NCBI RefSeq assembly: GCF_031119335.1
Contig: NZ_JAVHXT010000022.1
Span: forward strand, 1-44,349
DNA from: Pedobacter sp.
GTDB taxonomy: Bacteria; Bacteroidota; Bacteroidia; Sphingobacteriales; Sphingobacteriaceae
Reading direction: 5' to 3'
Length of the DNA stretch: 44,349 bases
Shown: in pieces, positions 36,132-43,651 of the stretch
Numbering within the stretch: the first letter of the stretch is position 1
Layout: every line of letters starts with the position of its first letter
Position numbers and translations under genes: made by a program
The notes under the pieces: generated by a model
What the model was told of the DNA's origin: nothing
What the model saw: only the letters and a program-made list of their open reading frames with translations
Database searches by the model: none

Positions 36132-36806
36132 TTACCTTCTCCCATTCAGCTCATCCAACTTATTCCGTTCATCTTGTAGCTCTCTAGCCAACTTACGCTC
36201 TTTCTCTACAGATTTAGCCTTAAAAGCCTGATACTCTTCGGCTACCTCGTTATAAAGCTGGGTGCGGTGTTTTGCTTCGGTGATGTTTTTGGCAGATCTG
36301 GCAATTACAATAATTAAAGCTACAGCTAAAACGCCTATTACACTCCAAACCATAATATTATAGGTGCCTTTCTCAAATGGAATGCCCAAAAATCGGATTT
36401 CATTAACTTTATTGGTGTTCTCCGTTAGAGAAGCTTCTTTGCCAGAAATCTCCGTTTTTAAATAACTGATAGTTTTGTCTTGCTCGGTGAGTTTTTGTTG
36501 GATGTTTTTCTTCTCGGCTCTTTCCTTACGTAAAGTATCGCTCACACTTTTCCAAAGTTGGTCTAATCTATAACCAGCTACCATTTTGTAACCATCGGCC
36601 GATGTGCGTGTTCGCGATAGCATAAATCTATATTGCCCATTTAAACTTGGGTCGGTATTTTTAACCGTATCACGATAATAAGTTGTTCTTTGGGCTGCAG
36701 CCGTAGGTTTTTGAGTAGTGGTAGCGGCAGGTGTTTGGGCAAAAGTATCGTTGCAAAAGAAGCTAAATAACAAAATGCTAGAAATAGAGAGTAAGGCTTT
36801 TCTCAT
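36132..36806 (-). CDS. Membrane-anchored coiled-coil protein, function unknown
   Basis: 224 residues from the start MRKALLSISSILLFSFFCND; a few upstream in-frame ATGs (to 36818) only add MMII. Signal peptide to about residue 24 (DTFAQ). Residues 45-75 (DPSLNGQYRFMLSRTRTSADGYKMV) and the following WKSVSDTLRKERAEKKNIQQKL lead into a coiled coil (about 90-140). One membrane helix lies at about 150-170 (YNIMVWSVIGVLAVALIIVIA), followed by a second charged coiled coil to the end. This bitopic layout is common in uncharacterised Bacteroidota proteins that, as I recall, are sometimes mislabelled as tRNA (guanine-N1)-methyltransferase; nothing here looks like a methyltransferase. A role in envelope organisation is a guess. 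It is convergent with the carboxypeptidase gene. Confidence 0.75.
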   Translation of the reverse strand: MRKALLSISSILLFSFFCNDTFAQTPAATTTQKPTAAAQRTTYYRDTVKNTDPSLNGQYRFMLSRTRTSADGYKMVAGYRLDQLWKSVSDTLRKERAEKKNIQQKLTEQDKTISYLKTEISGKEASLTENTNKVNEIRFLGIPFEKGTYNIMVWSVIGVLAVALIIVIARSAKNITEAKHRTQLYNEVAEEYQAFKAKSVEKERKLARELQDERNKLDELNGRR

Positions 36807-36954
36807 AATGATCATCATTTATACTAAAACAGTATTAGTAAAAATTTATTGTGAACTATGTCAATTGTGTTGTATGCTGTTAATTTTGCTCAAGTTAGGA
36901 TGTTTAATCAATATTTCAATTGACTAGCGTCATTTTTTTATCCTCCTGCAACAA

Positions 36955-36962
36955 TAAATTTG
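36955..36962 (+). promoter_or_regulatory. Possible -7 element just ahead of the prephenate dehydrogenase ATG
   Basis: TAAATTTG fully matches TAnnTTTG and ends only 4 bases before the ATG at 36967. A transcript from it would have almost no leader. No TTG at the usual 19-21 base distance was found, which weakens the call. Confidence 0.35.
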
Positions 36963-36966
36963 CAAA

Positions 36967-38220
36967 ATGCGTATCGGAATAATTGGTTTGGGAGATATGG
37001 GCAGGCTTTATGCCCTTGCCTTTGCAAAGGCAGGTTACGAGGTTTGTGGCACCGATGTTAGTGATAGATTAGAAGCTTTAACGAGGGAGCTTTCATCCCA
37101 GCAAATCGAAATTTTGCCTGATGGTCACGAGGTTTCCAGAAAATCCGACTTTATTATTTACTGTGTAGAGGCTGAGAAGGTAGAAGCGGTAGTATCGCAA
37201 TTCGCCAAATCTACGAAGTATGGTGCCATAGTAGCTGGACAAACTTCAGTGAAACACCCAGAAATTGCCGCTTTCGACAAACACCTGCCTATCGATGCGA
37301 ATATTGTTACTTGCCATTCGTTGCATGGACCAGGATTTAACACCGAAGGACAAACATTGGTTGTTATTCGTCACAGAGCAAGCGACGAAGTTTACCAAAA
37401 AGCTTTAAAGTTGTACAATGCGTTGGGTTCTAAAATCATTCAAATGAAGAGCTACCAGCAGCACGATAAGATTGTAGCCGATACCCAAGCAGTTACGCAC
37501 ATGGGTTTCGAAAGTATGGGCTCTGCTTGGAAAAATGCTGGCTTTTATCCTTGGGATAATCCAGTTTACGCTGGTGGGATCGATAATGTGAAAGTGTTGA
37601 CTACCTTGCGCATTTTCAGCTATAAATCGCACATCTATGCCGGCTTAGCTATTTTAAATCCTTATGCACAAGTTCAAGTACGCCAGTATGCTAAAACTGA
37701 AAGTGAATTGTTTAGCCTAATGATTGCGGAGAACGAAACTGCTTTCAGGGAAAAAATCTATGCCGCTAAAAATTTTGTGTTTAATGACGATAGACCTTTA
37801 TTATTGAATGATCAGGTAATGGATGCTTTTAGTATGGCCGATAAATCTCACACCCGAAAGCCTAATTCACACCTCAGCATTTTGAGTATGGTTTGCGCTT
37901 GGCATGCTATGGGCGTAAGTCCGTATGATAATCTCATCTGCCAAACACCGCCTTTCCGTTTACGTTTGGGTATAGCCGAATATCTTTTTAAAGACGAAGA
38001 ACTATTGGAAGAAACTATCCAAGCGGCACTTTACGATAAAAGCATCAGAAAAGATGACTTAGAATTTCATACCGCTGTACATGAATGGGCTTCAATTATC
38101 GGTTACGGCGACATGAAAGGCTACAAGGCGCATTTTGAGGCTGCCAAAACTTTTTTCGACGGTCGATTAGAGCAAGCAAGAGCACTAAGTGCTGAGATGA
38201 TTTCTAAATTGATGGACTGA
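36967..38220 (+). CDS. Prephenate dehydrogenase, eukaryote (fungal Tyr1)-like
   Basis: 417 residues, cytosolic. It oxidatively decarboxylates prephenate to 4-hydroxyphenylpyruvate in tyrosine synthesis. The N-terminal Rossmann fold has GLGDMG at 7-12 binding NAD(P). Further blocks are GHEVSRKSDFIIYCVEAE (53-70), HSLHGP (117-122), HDKIVADTQAVTH (166-178), ESMGSAWKNAGFYPWDNP (182-199) and NSHLSILSMVCAWHAMGVSP. The whole line-up, including the order and wording of these blocks and the length, recalls yeast Tyr1 much more than the usual bacterial TyrA (about 280-370 residues). The absence of a chorismate-mutase domain agrees. It stands alone between unrelated genes, so it is probably its own transcript. 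Specificity for prephenate rather than arogenate is inferred from the yeast resemblance. Confidence 0.82.
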   Translation: MRIGIIGLGDMGRLYALAFAKAGYEVCGTDVSDRLEALTRELSSQQIEILPDGHEVSRKSDFIIYCVEAEKVEAVVSQFAKSTKYGAIVAGQTSVKHPEIAAFDKHLPIDANIVTCHSLHGPGFNTEGQTLVVIRHRASDEVYQKALKLYNALGSKIIQMKSYQQHDKIVADTQAVTHMGFESMGSAWKNAGFYPWDNPVYAGGIDNVKVLTTLRIFSYKSHIYAGLAILNPYAQVQVRQYAKTESELFSLMIAENETAFREKIYAAKNFVFNDDRPLLLNDQVMDAFSMADKSHTRKPNSHLSILSMVCAWHAMGVSPYDNLICQTPPFRLRLGIAEYLFKDEELLEETIQAALYDKSIRKDDLEFHTAVHEWASIIGYGDMKGYKAHFEAAKTFFDGRLEQARALSAEMISKLMD

Positions 38221-38253
38221 GATCCTCTGGTTTAACTACATGCTTACGTAATG

Positions 38254-38304
38254 CGTCATTGCGAGAAGGAACGACAGCCTGCTCCGACCATTCGGCGAAG
38301 CAAT
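38254..38304. repeat. Dispersed intergenic repeat fragment
   Basis: CGTCATTGCGAG at 38254-38265 and CGACCATTC at 38285-38293 recur in the same order at 41198 and 41223. The unit is an imperfect palindrome bounded by ATTGC (38258-38262) and GCAAT (38300-38304). It looks like a solo copy of the arm of the larger element at 41198-41410. The rest of the 298-base gap is very AT-rich. Confidence 0.6.
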
Positions 38305-38375
38305 CTATTTAAAAGGTAAGCAAAATCAATATTGTGTTTTATGTTTTATTATTGTGTTTATCATATAGAAATAAT

Positions 38376-38497
38376 TTTTTGTAAACTTTTTTATTTTTTA
38401 AAAAGTTCAATTGTTTGATAATTAGATTGTTGATTGTGTGTTTTTGTAAACAATTGTTTTAAATCATTTTTATTAATTTTCTTTTTTGGTAAGTTTG
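38376..38497 (+). promoter_or_regulatory. AT-rich control region of the ribonucleotide reductase gene
   Basis: TTTTTGTAAAC occurs at 38376-38386 and 38441-38451, and CAATTGTTT at 38408-38416 and 38451-38459; the second copies overlap in the 12-bp palindrome AAACAATTGTTT (38448-38459). TAAGTTTG at 38490-38497 fits the -7 consensus and would start a short-leader transcript before the ATG at 38519. The repeated words could be operator sites. No cobalamin riboswitch or clear NrdR box was recognised. Confidence 0.4.
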
Positions 38498-38518
38498 GGT
38501 AAGGAAAAAATCAATACT

Positions 38519-41071
38519 ATGGAACAGATAACTGCTCAAAAAACTAATATCTATACACAAGATGAAGCTTATGCCGCTGCACTTCAATATTTTAAAGGCG
38601 ATGATTTAGCCGCTAGAGTTTGGGTAAACAAGTATGCTTTAAAAGATTCGGCCGGGGTTTTGTACGAACGTGATCCTAACGATATGCACAAACGCATATC
38701 ATCTGAGATAGCAAGGGTCGAGCAAAAATATCCTAATCCTTTATCCGAAGGGGAGATTTTCGAACTCATTAAAGATTTCAAATATATCATCCCGCAAGGT
38801 AGCCCTATGACTGGCATTGGAAACCCTTTCCAAATAGCTTCGCTTTCAAACTGCTTTGTAATTGGCAACAACGGTGATTCAGATTCCTACGGTGGAATTA
38901 TGAAAATAGACCAGGAACAAGTACAGTTGATGAAACGTAGGGGAGGTGTTGGTCACGATTTGTCGCATATCCGTCCAAAAGGTTCTGCAGTTAAAAACTC
39001 GGCACTAACTTCCACTGGTATTGTGCCATTTATGGAGCGTTTCTCTAATTCTACTCGCGAAGTTGCGCAAGATGGTCGTAGAGGTGCTTTGATGTTGTCG
39101 GTGTCTATCAAACATCCAGATGCCGAAGATTTTATTGATGCTAAATTAGAACAAGGTAAAGTGACAGGCGCAAATGTGTCTGTGCGTATCAACGATGAGT
39201 TCATGAAAGCGGTAGAAAGTGGAGTGCCTTATGTTCAGCAATATCCTGTTAAAGCGAGTAATCCTTTGTTTACAAAAGAAACTGATGCCAATTCGCTTTG
39301 GAAAAAGATTGTGCACAACGCCTGGCGATCAGCAGAACCAGGTATTTTATTTTGGGATACCATTATTAAAGAGTCGCTGCCAGATTGCTACGCCGATTTA
39401 GGTTACGAAACGGTGTCTACTAATCCCTGCGGTGAAATTCCTTTGTGCCCATACGATTCTTGCCGTCTTCTGGCTATCAACTTATATTCTTATGTAGAAA
39501 ACCCGTTCACGTCAAAAGCTTCATTTAATTGGGAACTTTTCAAAGAACATGTGGGTTTGGCGCAACGAATGATGGATGATATCATCGACTTAGAATTAGA
39601 AAAGATTGATGCGATATTAGAGAAAATAGATGAAGATCCAGAAGAAGCTGAAATCAAAAGAACGGAGCAAAATCTTTGGTTAAATATCCGTAAAAAGGCC
39701 GAAGAAGGAAGGCGTACAGGTGTGGGGATTACCGCAGAAGGCGATATGTTGGCTGCTCTAAATTTGCGTTATGGCACAAAAGAGGCTACTGAATTTTCAA
39801 TTGAAGTTCATAAAAACTTGGCTTTGGCAGCTTACAGGTCATCTGTTGATATGGCAAAAGAAAGAGGCGCTTTCACCATTTACGATGCGGATAAAGAAAA
39901 GGCTAATCCGTTTATGTTGAGATTAAAAGAAGCTGATGCGCAACTGTATTACGATATGACGGAATATGGTCGCAGAAACATTGCTTTATTAACCATCGCA
40001 CCAACTGGTACCACAAGCTTAATGTCGCAAACTACTTCGGGTGTAGAGCCAGTATTTATGCCGGTTTACAAGCGCCGCAGAAAAGTAAATCCTAATGATA
40101 AAGATGTAAGAGTTGATTTTGTTGATGAAGTAGGCGACTCTTGGGAAGAATACATTGTATTCCATCATAAATTTAAAGATTGGATGGAAATTAATGGTCA
40201 CGATACTACTTATAATTATAGTCAGGATGAGCTAAATGCGTTGATCGAAAAATCACCTTATTATAAAGCTACGTCAAACGATGTTGATTATTTGGAGAAG
40301 GTGAGGATGCAAGGTGCTATCCAAAAATGGGTAGATCATTCTATCAGCGTAACTATTAATATGCCAAACGATGTATCGGAAGAATTGGTTGGCGAATTAT
40401 ATATGGCGGCTTGGAAAGCAGGATGCAAAGGAGTAACAGTTTATCGTGATGGTTCGCGTTCGGGGGTATTAATCGCCATAGATGATAAGAAAAAGGAAGG
40501 AGCTAAGGTTGATGAAGAGGCGACTTTTCCAACTACCCGTCCTCAGGTTCTGGAGGCTGATGTAGTGCGTTTTCAGAACAATAAAGATAAATGGATTGCT
40601 TTTATTGGTTTGGTAGATGAAAGGCCCTATGAAATTTTTACAGGCCTTGCAGATGATGAAGATGGTATTTCCATTCCTCGTTGGCTTAACCGTGGTTCTA
40701 TTATCAAGAATAAGGAGGCCGATGGCACTTCTAGGTACGATTTCCAGTTTAAAAACCAAAGAGGGTATAAAACTACCATCGAAGGCTTGTCACATAAGTT
40801 TAATCCAGAATATTGGAATTATGCAAAGCTGATTTCAAGTACCTTGCGCCATGGTATGCCAATTGAAAAAGTGGTAGAGTTAATTGGTAGTCTACAGCTA
40901 GATGAAGCTATCAATACTTGGAAAAACGGTGTGGGAAGAGCGTTAAAACGTTACATACCTGATGGTACAGAAACAAGTAAAGCCAAATGTAGCAACTGTA
41001 ACTCTACCAACTTACATTACCAAGAAGGTTGTTTAACCTGCAGCGACTGTGGTTCTTCTAAGTGTGGGTAA
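38519..41071 (+). CDS. nrdJ: Class II (adenosylcobalamin-dependent) ribonucleotide reductase
   Basis: 850 residues from ATG 38519; a TTG 11 codons upstream is open but lies in the presumed promoter. The enzyme makes deoxyribonucleotides using a B12-derived radical. Visible motifs: LSNCFVI with Cys112 (substrate-side redox cysteine), NPCGEIPL with Asn302, Cys304 and Glu306 (radical site and base), and APTGTTSLM (phosphate binding). There is no N-terminal ATP cone. A region after about 675 resembles the TSCPD domain of long class II enzymes. The tail has six cysteines (824, 827, 838, 841, 844, 849) in C-x2-C pairs, a zinc-ribbon-like element with the C-terminal redox cysteine. No small subunit (nrdB) adjoins, consistent with class II. 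Activity depends on a cobalamin supply. Confidence 0.93.
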   Translation: MEQITAQKTNIYTQDEAYAAALQYFKGDDLAARVWVNKYALKDSAGVLYERDPNDMHKRISSEIARVEQKYPNPLSEGEIFELIKDFKYIIPQGSPMTGIGNPFQIASLSNCFVIGNNGDSDSYGGIMKIDQEQVQLMKRRGGVGHDLSHIRPKGSAVKNSALTSTGIVPFMERFSNSTREVAQDGRRGALMLSVSIKHPDAEDFIDAKLEQGKVTGANVSVRINDEFMKAVESGVPYVQQYPVKASNPLFTKETDANSLWKKIVHNAWRSAEPGILFWDTIIKESLPDCYADLGYETVSTNPCGEIPLCPYDSCRLLAINLYSYVENPFTSKASFNWELFKEHVGLAQRMMDDIIDLELEKIDAILEKIDEDPEEAEIKRTEQNLWLNIRKKAEEGRRTGVGITAEGDMLAALNLRYGTKEATEFSIEVHKNLALAAYRSSVDMAKERGAFTIYDADKEKANPFMLRLKEADAQLYYDMTEYGRRNIALLTIAPTGTTSLMSQTTSGVEPVFMPVYKRRRKVNPNDKDVRVDFVDEVGDSWEEYIVFHHKFKDWMEINGHDTTYNYSQDELNALIEKSPYYKATSNDVDYLEKVRMQGAIQKWVDHSISVTINMPNDVSEELVGELYMAAWKAGCKGVTVYRDGSRSGVLIAIDDKKKEGAKVDEEATFPTTRPQVLEADVVRFQNNKDKWIAFIGLVDERPYEIFTGLADDEDGISIPRWLNRGSIIKNKEADGTSRYDFQFKNQRGYKTTIEGLSHKFNPEYWNYAKLISSTLRHGMPIEKVVELIGSLQLDEAINTWKNGVGRALKRYIPDGTETSKAKCSNCNSTNLHYQEGCLTCSDCGSSKCG

Positions 41072-41102
41072 GGCAACCCATTAATAGCACATCATTTCTC
41101 CT

Positions 41103-41186
41103 AGACTTACGAAGTTTTTAAACGGCGAAGCCCTCAACTTTTCCGTTGAATAACAGTAATATGTTAAAGTTAAACTTCGTAAGTCT
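41103..41186. repeat. 15-bp inverted repeat after the reductase gene
   Basis: AGACTTACGAAGTTT (41103-41117) pairs perfectly with AAACTTCGTAAGTCT (41172-41186). A smaller stem TCAAC/GTTGA sits inside at about 41134-41149. The first arm starts 32 bases after the nrdJ stop. No T-run follows, so it is more likely a miniature repeat element than a simple terminator. It abuts the nested repeat beginning at 41198. Confidence 0.7.
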
Positions 41187-41197
41187 TCTAAGCGTTT

Positions 41198-41410
41198 CGT
41201 CATTGCGAGGCACAGTTTGTCGCGACCATTCCTATCGTGTGGACACAAATATTGGAAAATGTTGTTTTCCTCCCCCTGCCCCCTCGGAGAGGGGGATATG
41301 CAAAATGCTTAGGCACAGTGTGTCCCCCTTTGGAGGGGGATTCAAGGGGGAGGAACGAGATGTGTCCACACGATAGGGCCATTCGGGATAAACTGTGCCT
41401 CGCAATGACG
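41198..41410. repeat. Nested inverted-repeat element (MITE-like)
   Basis: Outer arms are 21 bp and perfect (41198-41218 with 41390-41410; core GTCATTGCGAGGCACAGTTT). A second layer, CCTATCGTGTGGACACA (41231-41247) with TGTGTCCACACGATAGG (41361-41377), lies inside. A third layer, CCTCCCCCT (41269-41277) with AGGGGGAGG (41345-41353), encloses two small C/G hairpins (41279-41295 and 41323-41340). The arrangement looks like one repeat inserted into another. TTT flanks both outer ends, a possible short target duplication. No coding gene is credible in 41072-41553. Confidence 0.85.
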
Positions 41411-41516
41411 TTTTAAACTATGGTGTTGCCTCGACATCCATAGAATAAACCAGCCAAAAACCACTATAATCGATAATTTCTAAGTATCCTATAGACTTTC
41501 TTTTATTGCTGTTTTA

Positions 41517-41549
41517 TTGCATAAAGCCAATTCCTGTCGCTTATATTTG
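41517..41549 (+). promoter_or_regulatory. Promoter of the TauE/SafE gene, nearly leaderless
   Basis: TATATTTG at 41542-41549 matches TAnnTTTG; TTG at 41517-41519 is 22 bases upstream. The -7 element ends 4 bases before the ATG at 41554, so the transcript would start at or very near the initiation codon. Confidence 0.45.
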
Positions 41550-41553
41550 TTGC

Positions 41554-42390
41554 ATGTCAGTATTGCTATTTACCTTAATTGTGCTTATCGGTGCTTTTTT
41601 AGCGGGCTTTTTAGGTTCGTTAACTGGTTTAGGTGGTGGCGTAATCATCATTCCCTTGCTAACTTTAGGTCTAGGTGTCGATATACATTATGCTATTGGA
41701 GCATCAATTATTTCGGTAATTGCAACGTCTACCGGTTCTGCCGCAGCGTACGTAAAAGAAGGCCTTACCAATATGCGAATAGGAATGTTCTTGGAAATAG
41801 CAACCACCGTTGGTGCAATTTTGGGAGCTGTAATTGCAGTATATTTAAATGCAGGCTATGTAGCTGTAATATTCGGTTGCATCCTCATTTTCTCCTCATT
41901 AATGACTTTGAAGAAAAAAGTAGATCATACTACTTTAGAATATACGAGCAAAGGAGCCAAGTTCTTCAAACTTAATGGCTCTTATCCAAATCAAGGTGTT
42001 GTTACGCCTTACGCTGTAAAAAATGTAGCTGGAGGATTTTTTATGATGCTTTTTGCAGGAACTTTGTCGGGATTGTTAGGCATCGGCAGTGGTGCCTTAA
42101 AAGTAATTGCCATGGACAACATCATGCGCTTGCCTTTTAAAGTATCTACCACTACCAGTAATTTTATGATGGGCGTTACAGCTGCGGCTAGTGCGGTAGT
42201 TTATTTACATCGTGGGCAAATAGATCCCGGAATTGCAATGCCGGTTTGTATTGGTGTTTTAATTGGAGCTACGGTTGGTGCAAAGGTTTTGGTAAAAGCT
42301 AAAACAGATAAATTGAAAATGATTTTTGCAGTAGTGGTAACTATATTGGCATTGCAAATGATTTATAAAGGTTTAACAGGAGGATTTTAA
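41554..42390 (+). CDS. TauE/SafE-family (TSUP) membrane exporter
   Basis: 278 residues from the ATG at 41554; an upstream in-frame TTG (41506) would add CIKPIPVAYICC and swallow the promoter. Eight or so hydrophobic helices are apparent in two halves. The family repeat motif occurs twice: GFLGSLTGLGGGVIIIP near residue 18 and GTLSGLLGIGSGALKVI in the second half. Known members move sulfite, sulfoacetate, taurine-derived sulfur compounds or other organic anions across the inner membrane. The neighbour 176 bases downstream encodes a DUF1634 protein, a frequent partner of this subfamily, so the two likely form one transporter. Substrate unknown; no sulfur-metabolism genes nearby. Confidence 0.88.
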   Translation: MSVLLFTLIVLIGAFLAGFLGSLTGLGGGVIIIPLLTLGLGVDIHYAIGASIISVIATSTGSAAAYVKEGLTNMRIGMFLEIATTVGAILGAVIAVYLNAGYVAVIFGCILIFSSLMTLKKKVDHTTLEYTSKGAKFFKLNGSYPNQGVVTPYAVKNVAGGFFMMLFAGTLSGLLGIGSGALKVIAMDNIMRLPFKVSTTTSNFMMGVTAAASAVVYLHRGQIDPGIAMPVCIGVLIGATVGAKVLVKAKTDKLKMIFAVVVTILALQMIYKGLTGGF

Positions 42391-42424
42391 AGATTGTTGG
42401 CAGTTCTCCGTTCGTCGTAGCGTC

Positions 42425-42444
42425 ATTCCCGCGTAGGCGGGAAT
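42425..42444. repeat. Short palindromic intergenic repeat
   Basis: ATTCCCGC (42425-42432) and GCGGGAAT (42437-42444) pair around a GTAG loop. The word, preceded by GCGTC, is a common intergenic palindrome in many bacterial genomes. It lies between the exporter and DUF1634 genes and may act as an RNA stability or weak termination element. Confidence 0.6.
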
Positions 42445-42566
42445 CTTAAAGCATTAGAAATGACTTTTTGCTTTAGTATCCTTAAATAAATTTTGGGATG
42501 GATGATATCGGGATAGCGAAAGCTGATAAAAATTGAGGAAGAAAACAGATTGTTTTTAAAATAAGC

Positions 42567-42956
42567 ATGGAACAAACAAAAAACATAACAGATAAAGACA
42601 TCCAATCGCTAGTAGGCAATTTATTGCGAGCTGGAGTTTATATCTCTATGGTGATCGTTGTTCTTGGTGGTATCATTTATCTATCTGAGCACGGCAGCGA
42701 GAAAATAGACTATGCAGAATTTAGTTTCAACAAGGTTTCTTTAAAAACTGTAGAAACTATATTCGCAAACGTGCTAACTTTTAGAGGTGCGGCGGTAGTG
42801 CAGTTCGGCTTGCTGATGTTAATATTCACTCCAATTGCTAGGGTGTTAATGGCGGTCGTAACTTTCTTCCTCGAAAAAGATTATCTATATGTATTAATAG
42901 GACTAATTGTTCTGGCAATTATTATGGTGAGCTTAAGCGGCGGTTTTGCGCATTAA
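42567..42956 (+). CDS. DUF1634 membrane protein
   Basis: 129 residues. Three membrane helices are visible: about 19-39 (LLRAGVYISMVIVVLGGIIYL), 75-97 (AVVQFGLLMLIFTPIARVLMAVV) and 106-126 (YVLIGLIVLAIIMVSLSGGF). The polar loop between helices 1 and 2 (SEHGSEKIDYAEF) and the LLRAGVYIS start match the DUF1634 family, whose genes usually follow a TauE/SafE gene as here. Probably an accessory subunit of the exporter; no activity is known. The small lipoprotein gene on the other strand ends 15 bases away. Confidence 0.85.
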   Translation: MEQTKNITDKDIQSLVGNLLRAGVYISMVIVVLGGIIYLSEHGSEKIDYAEFSFNKVSLKTVETIFANVLTFRGAAVVQFGLLMLIFTPIARVLMAVVTFFLEKDYLYVLIGLIVLAIIMVSLSGGFAH

Positions 42957-42970
42957 CGCTGATTTGTCAA

Positions 42971-43213
42971 TTAATGAAAAGTTCCTTTAGGCGGTTTCGA
43001 TGTTTCAACTGGGTGCCTATCCAATTCCCCTCTCAACTTTTTACCGTAATGGTCCAGCATTTCATCGGCGGCTCTTAACAGCTTTGGTTCTTTTTTCTTC
43101 TTAACAAATGTAGCTGGATCTTCTTCTTGCATATATTGCATCCTTTTTGCTGCGCAAGAGCTAAACATTATACTGGTGAATACAAATAGATATATTACCA
43201 AAGCTTTTTTCAT
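42971..43213 (-). CDS. Small lipoprotein, function unknown
   Basis: 80 residues. Signal MKKALVIYLFVFTSIMFSSC with the lipobox cysteine at residue 20. The mature part is short and highly charged (KKKKEPKLLRAADEMLDHYGKKLRGELDRHP) and ends in TSKPPKGTFH. A mostly helical, basic surface is likely. I do not recognise a family. It is convergent with the DUF1634 gene. Confidence 0.7.
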   Translation of the reverse strand: MKKALVIYLFVFTSIMFSSCAAKRMQYMQEEDPATFVKKKKEPKLLRAADEMLDHYGKKLRGELDRHPVETSKPPKGTFH

Positions 43214-43621
43214 GGTTATTACATTATATGATAGCTCTAATGTAGTAATTTATAATGTAGATTTGAAGCCATTCCTGTGTGTTAAATACGATGGTGGTTT
43301 TTTAATGGTGTTAAATATTATCATCATTTTTTACTTGAGCCATGTGTTGTTTTCTTTTGCTGAATTGAGTTAACCAAACCCTATTGAAGCGAACACGTAG
43401 TGGCAAACCTATGTGTTTGCCAACGTAGCAAAGCGTAAAGAGGGGGCTAAGCCTTAATAATGCTTCTGTACATGCTTTTCAAAAAAAAACTGAAAAAATA
43501 TAATTCGTTATTTATCAGTTGTTTGTGTTTTCTCATAGATTCTGCGTAGGGTAAAACCCGATCACTTTTTTCTAGCAAAAGCATCGGCTAATAAAACCTT
43601 AAAAATTTTTTAGCTAACTAT
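43214..43621. other. Gene-free stretch upstream of the rplC promoter
   Basis: About 400 bases with no credible gene. TGGCAAAC (43401-43408) and GTTTGCCA (43415-43422) form an 8-bp hairpin with CGTAG just outside both arms, probably another small repeat. The remainder is AT-rich. Confidence 0.6.
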
Positions 43622-43651
43622 TTGAAAATTAATAATTCTTGCCTATCTTTG
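43622..43651 (+). promoter_or_regulatory. Promoter and leader start of rplC and the S10 operon remainder
   Basis: TTG at 43622-43624 (within TTTG), exactly 19 bases, then TATCTTTG at 43644-43651. This is the best match in the window to the Bacteroidota housekeeping promoter. It predicts an RNA leader of about 70 bases before the rplC ATG. The leader contains a stem CGAAGC/GCTTCG (43687-43692 with 43699-43704) and a TCCC/GGGGA stem near its start, which may have a regulatory role. Confidence 0.85.

Noticed and set aside
38221..38518. Cobalamin riboswitch before nrdJ
   Set aside because: No B12-box-like sequence or suitable fold could be recognised by eye in this AT-rich region.
41146..41376. 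Plus-strand reading frame of 76 codons (and a minus-strand one at 41200-41382)
   Set aside because: Both lie within the nested inverted repeat; composition follows the palindromes and there is no protein-like pattern.
43176..43373. Plus-strand reading frame of 65 codons
   Set aside because: It overlaps the start of the minus-strand lipoprotein, which has a clear signal peptide and lipobox; this frame has no recognisable feature.
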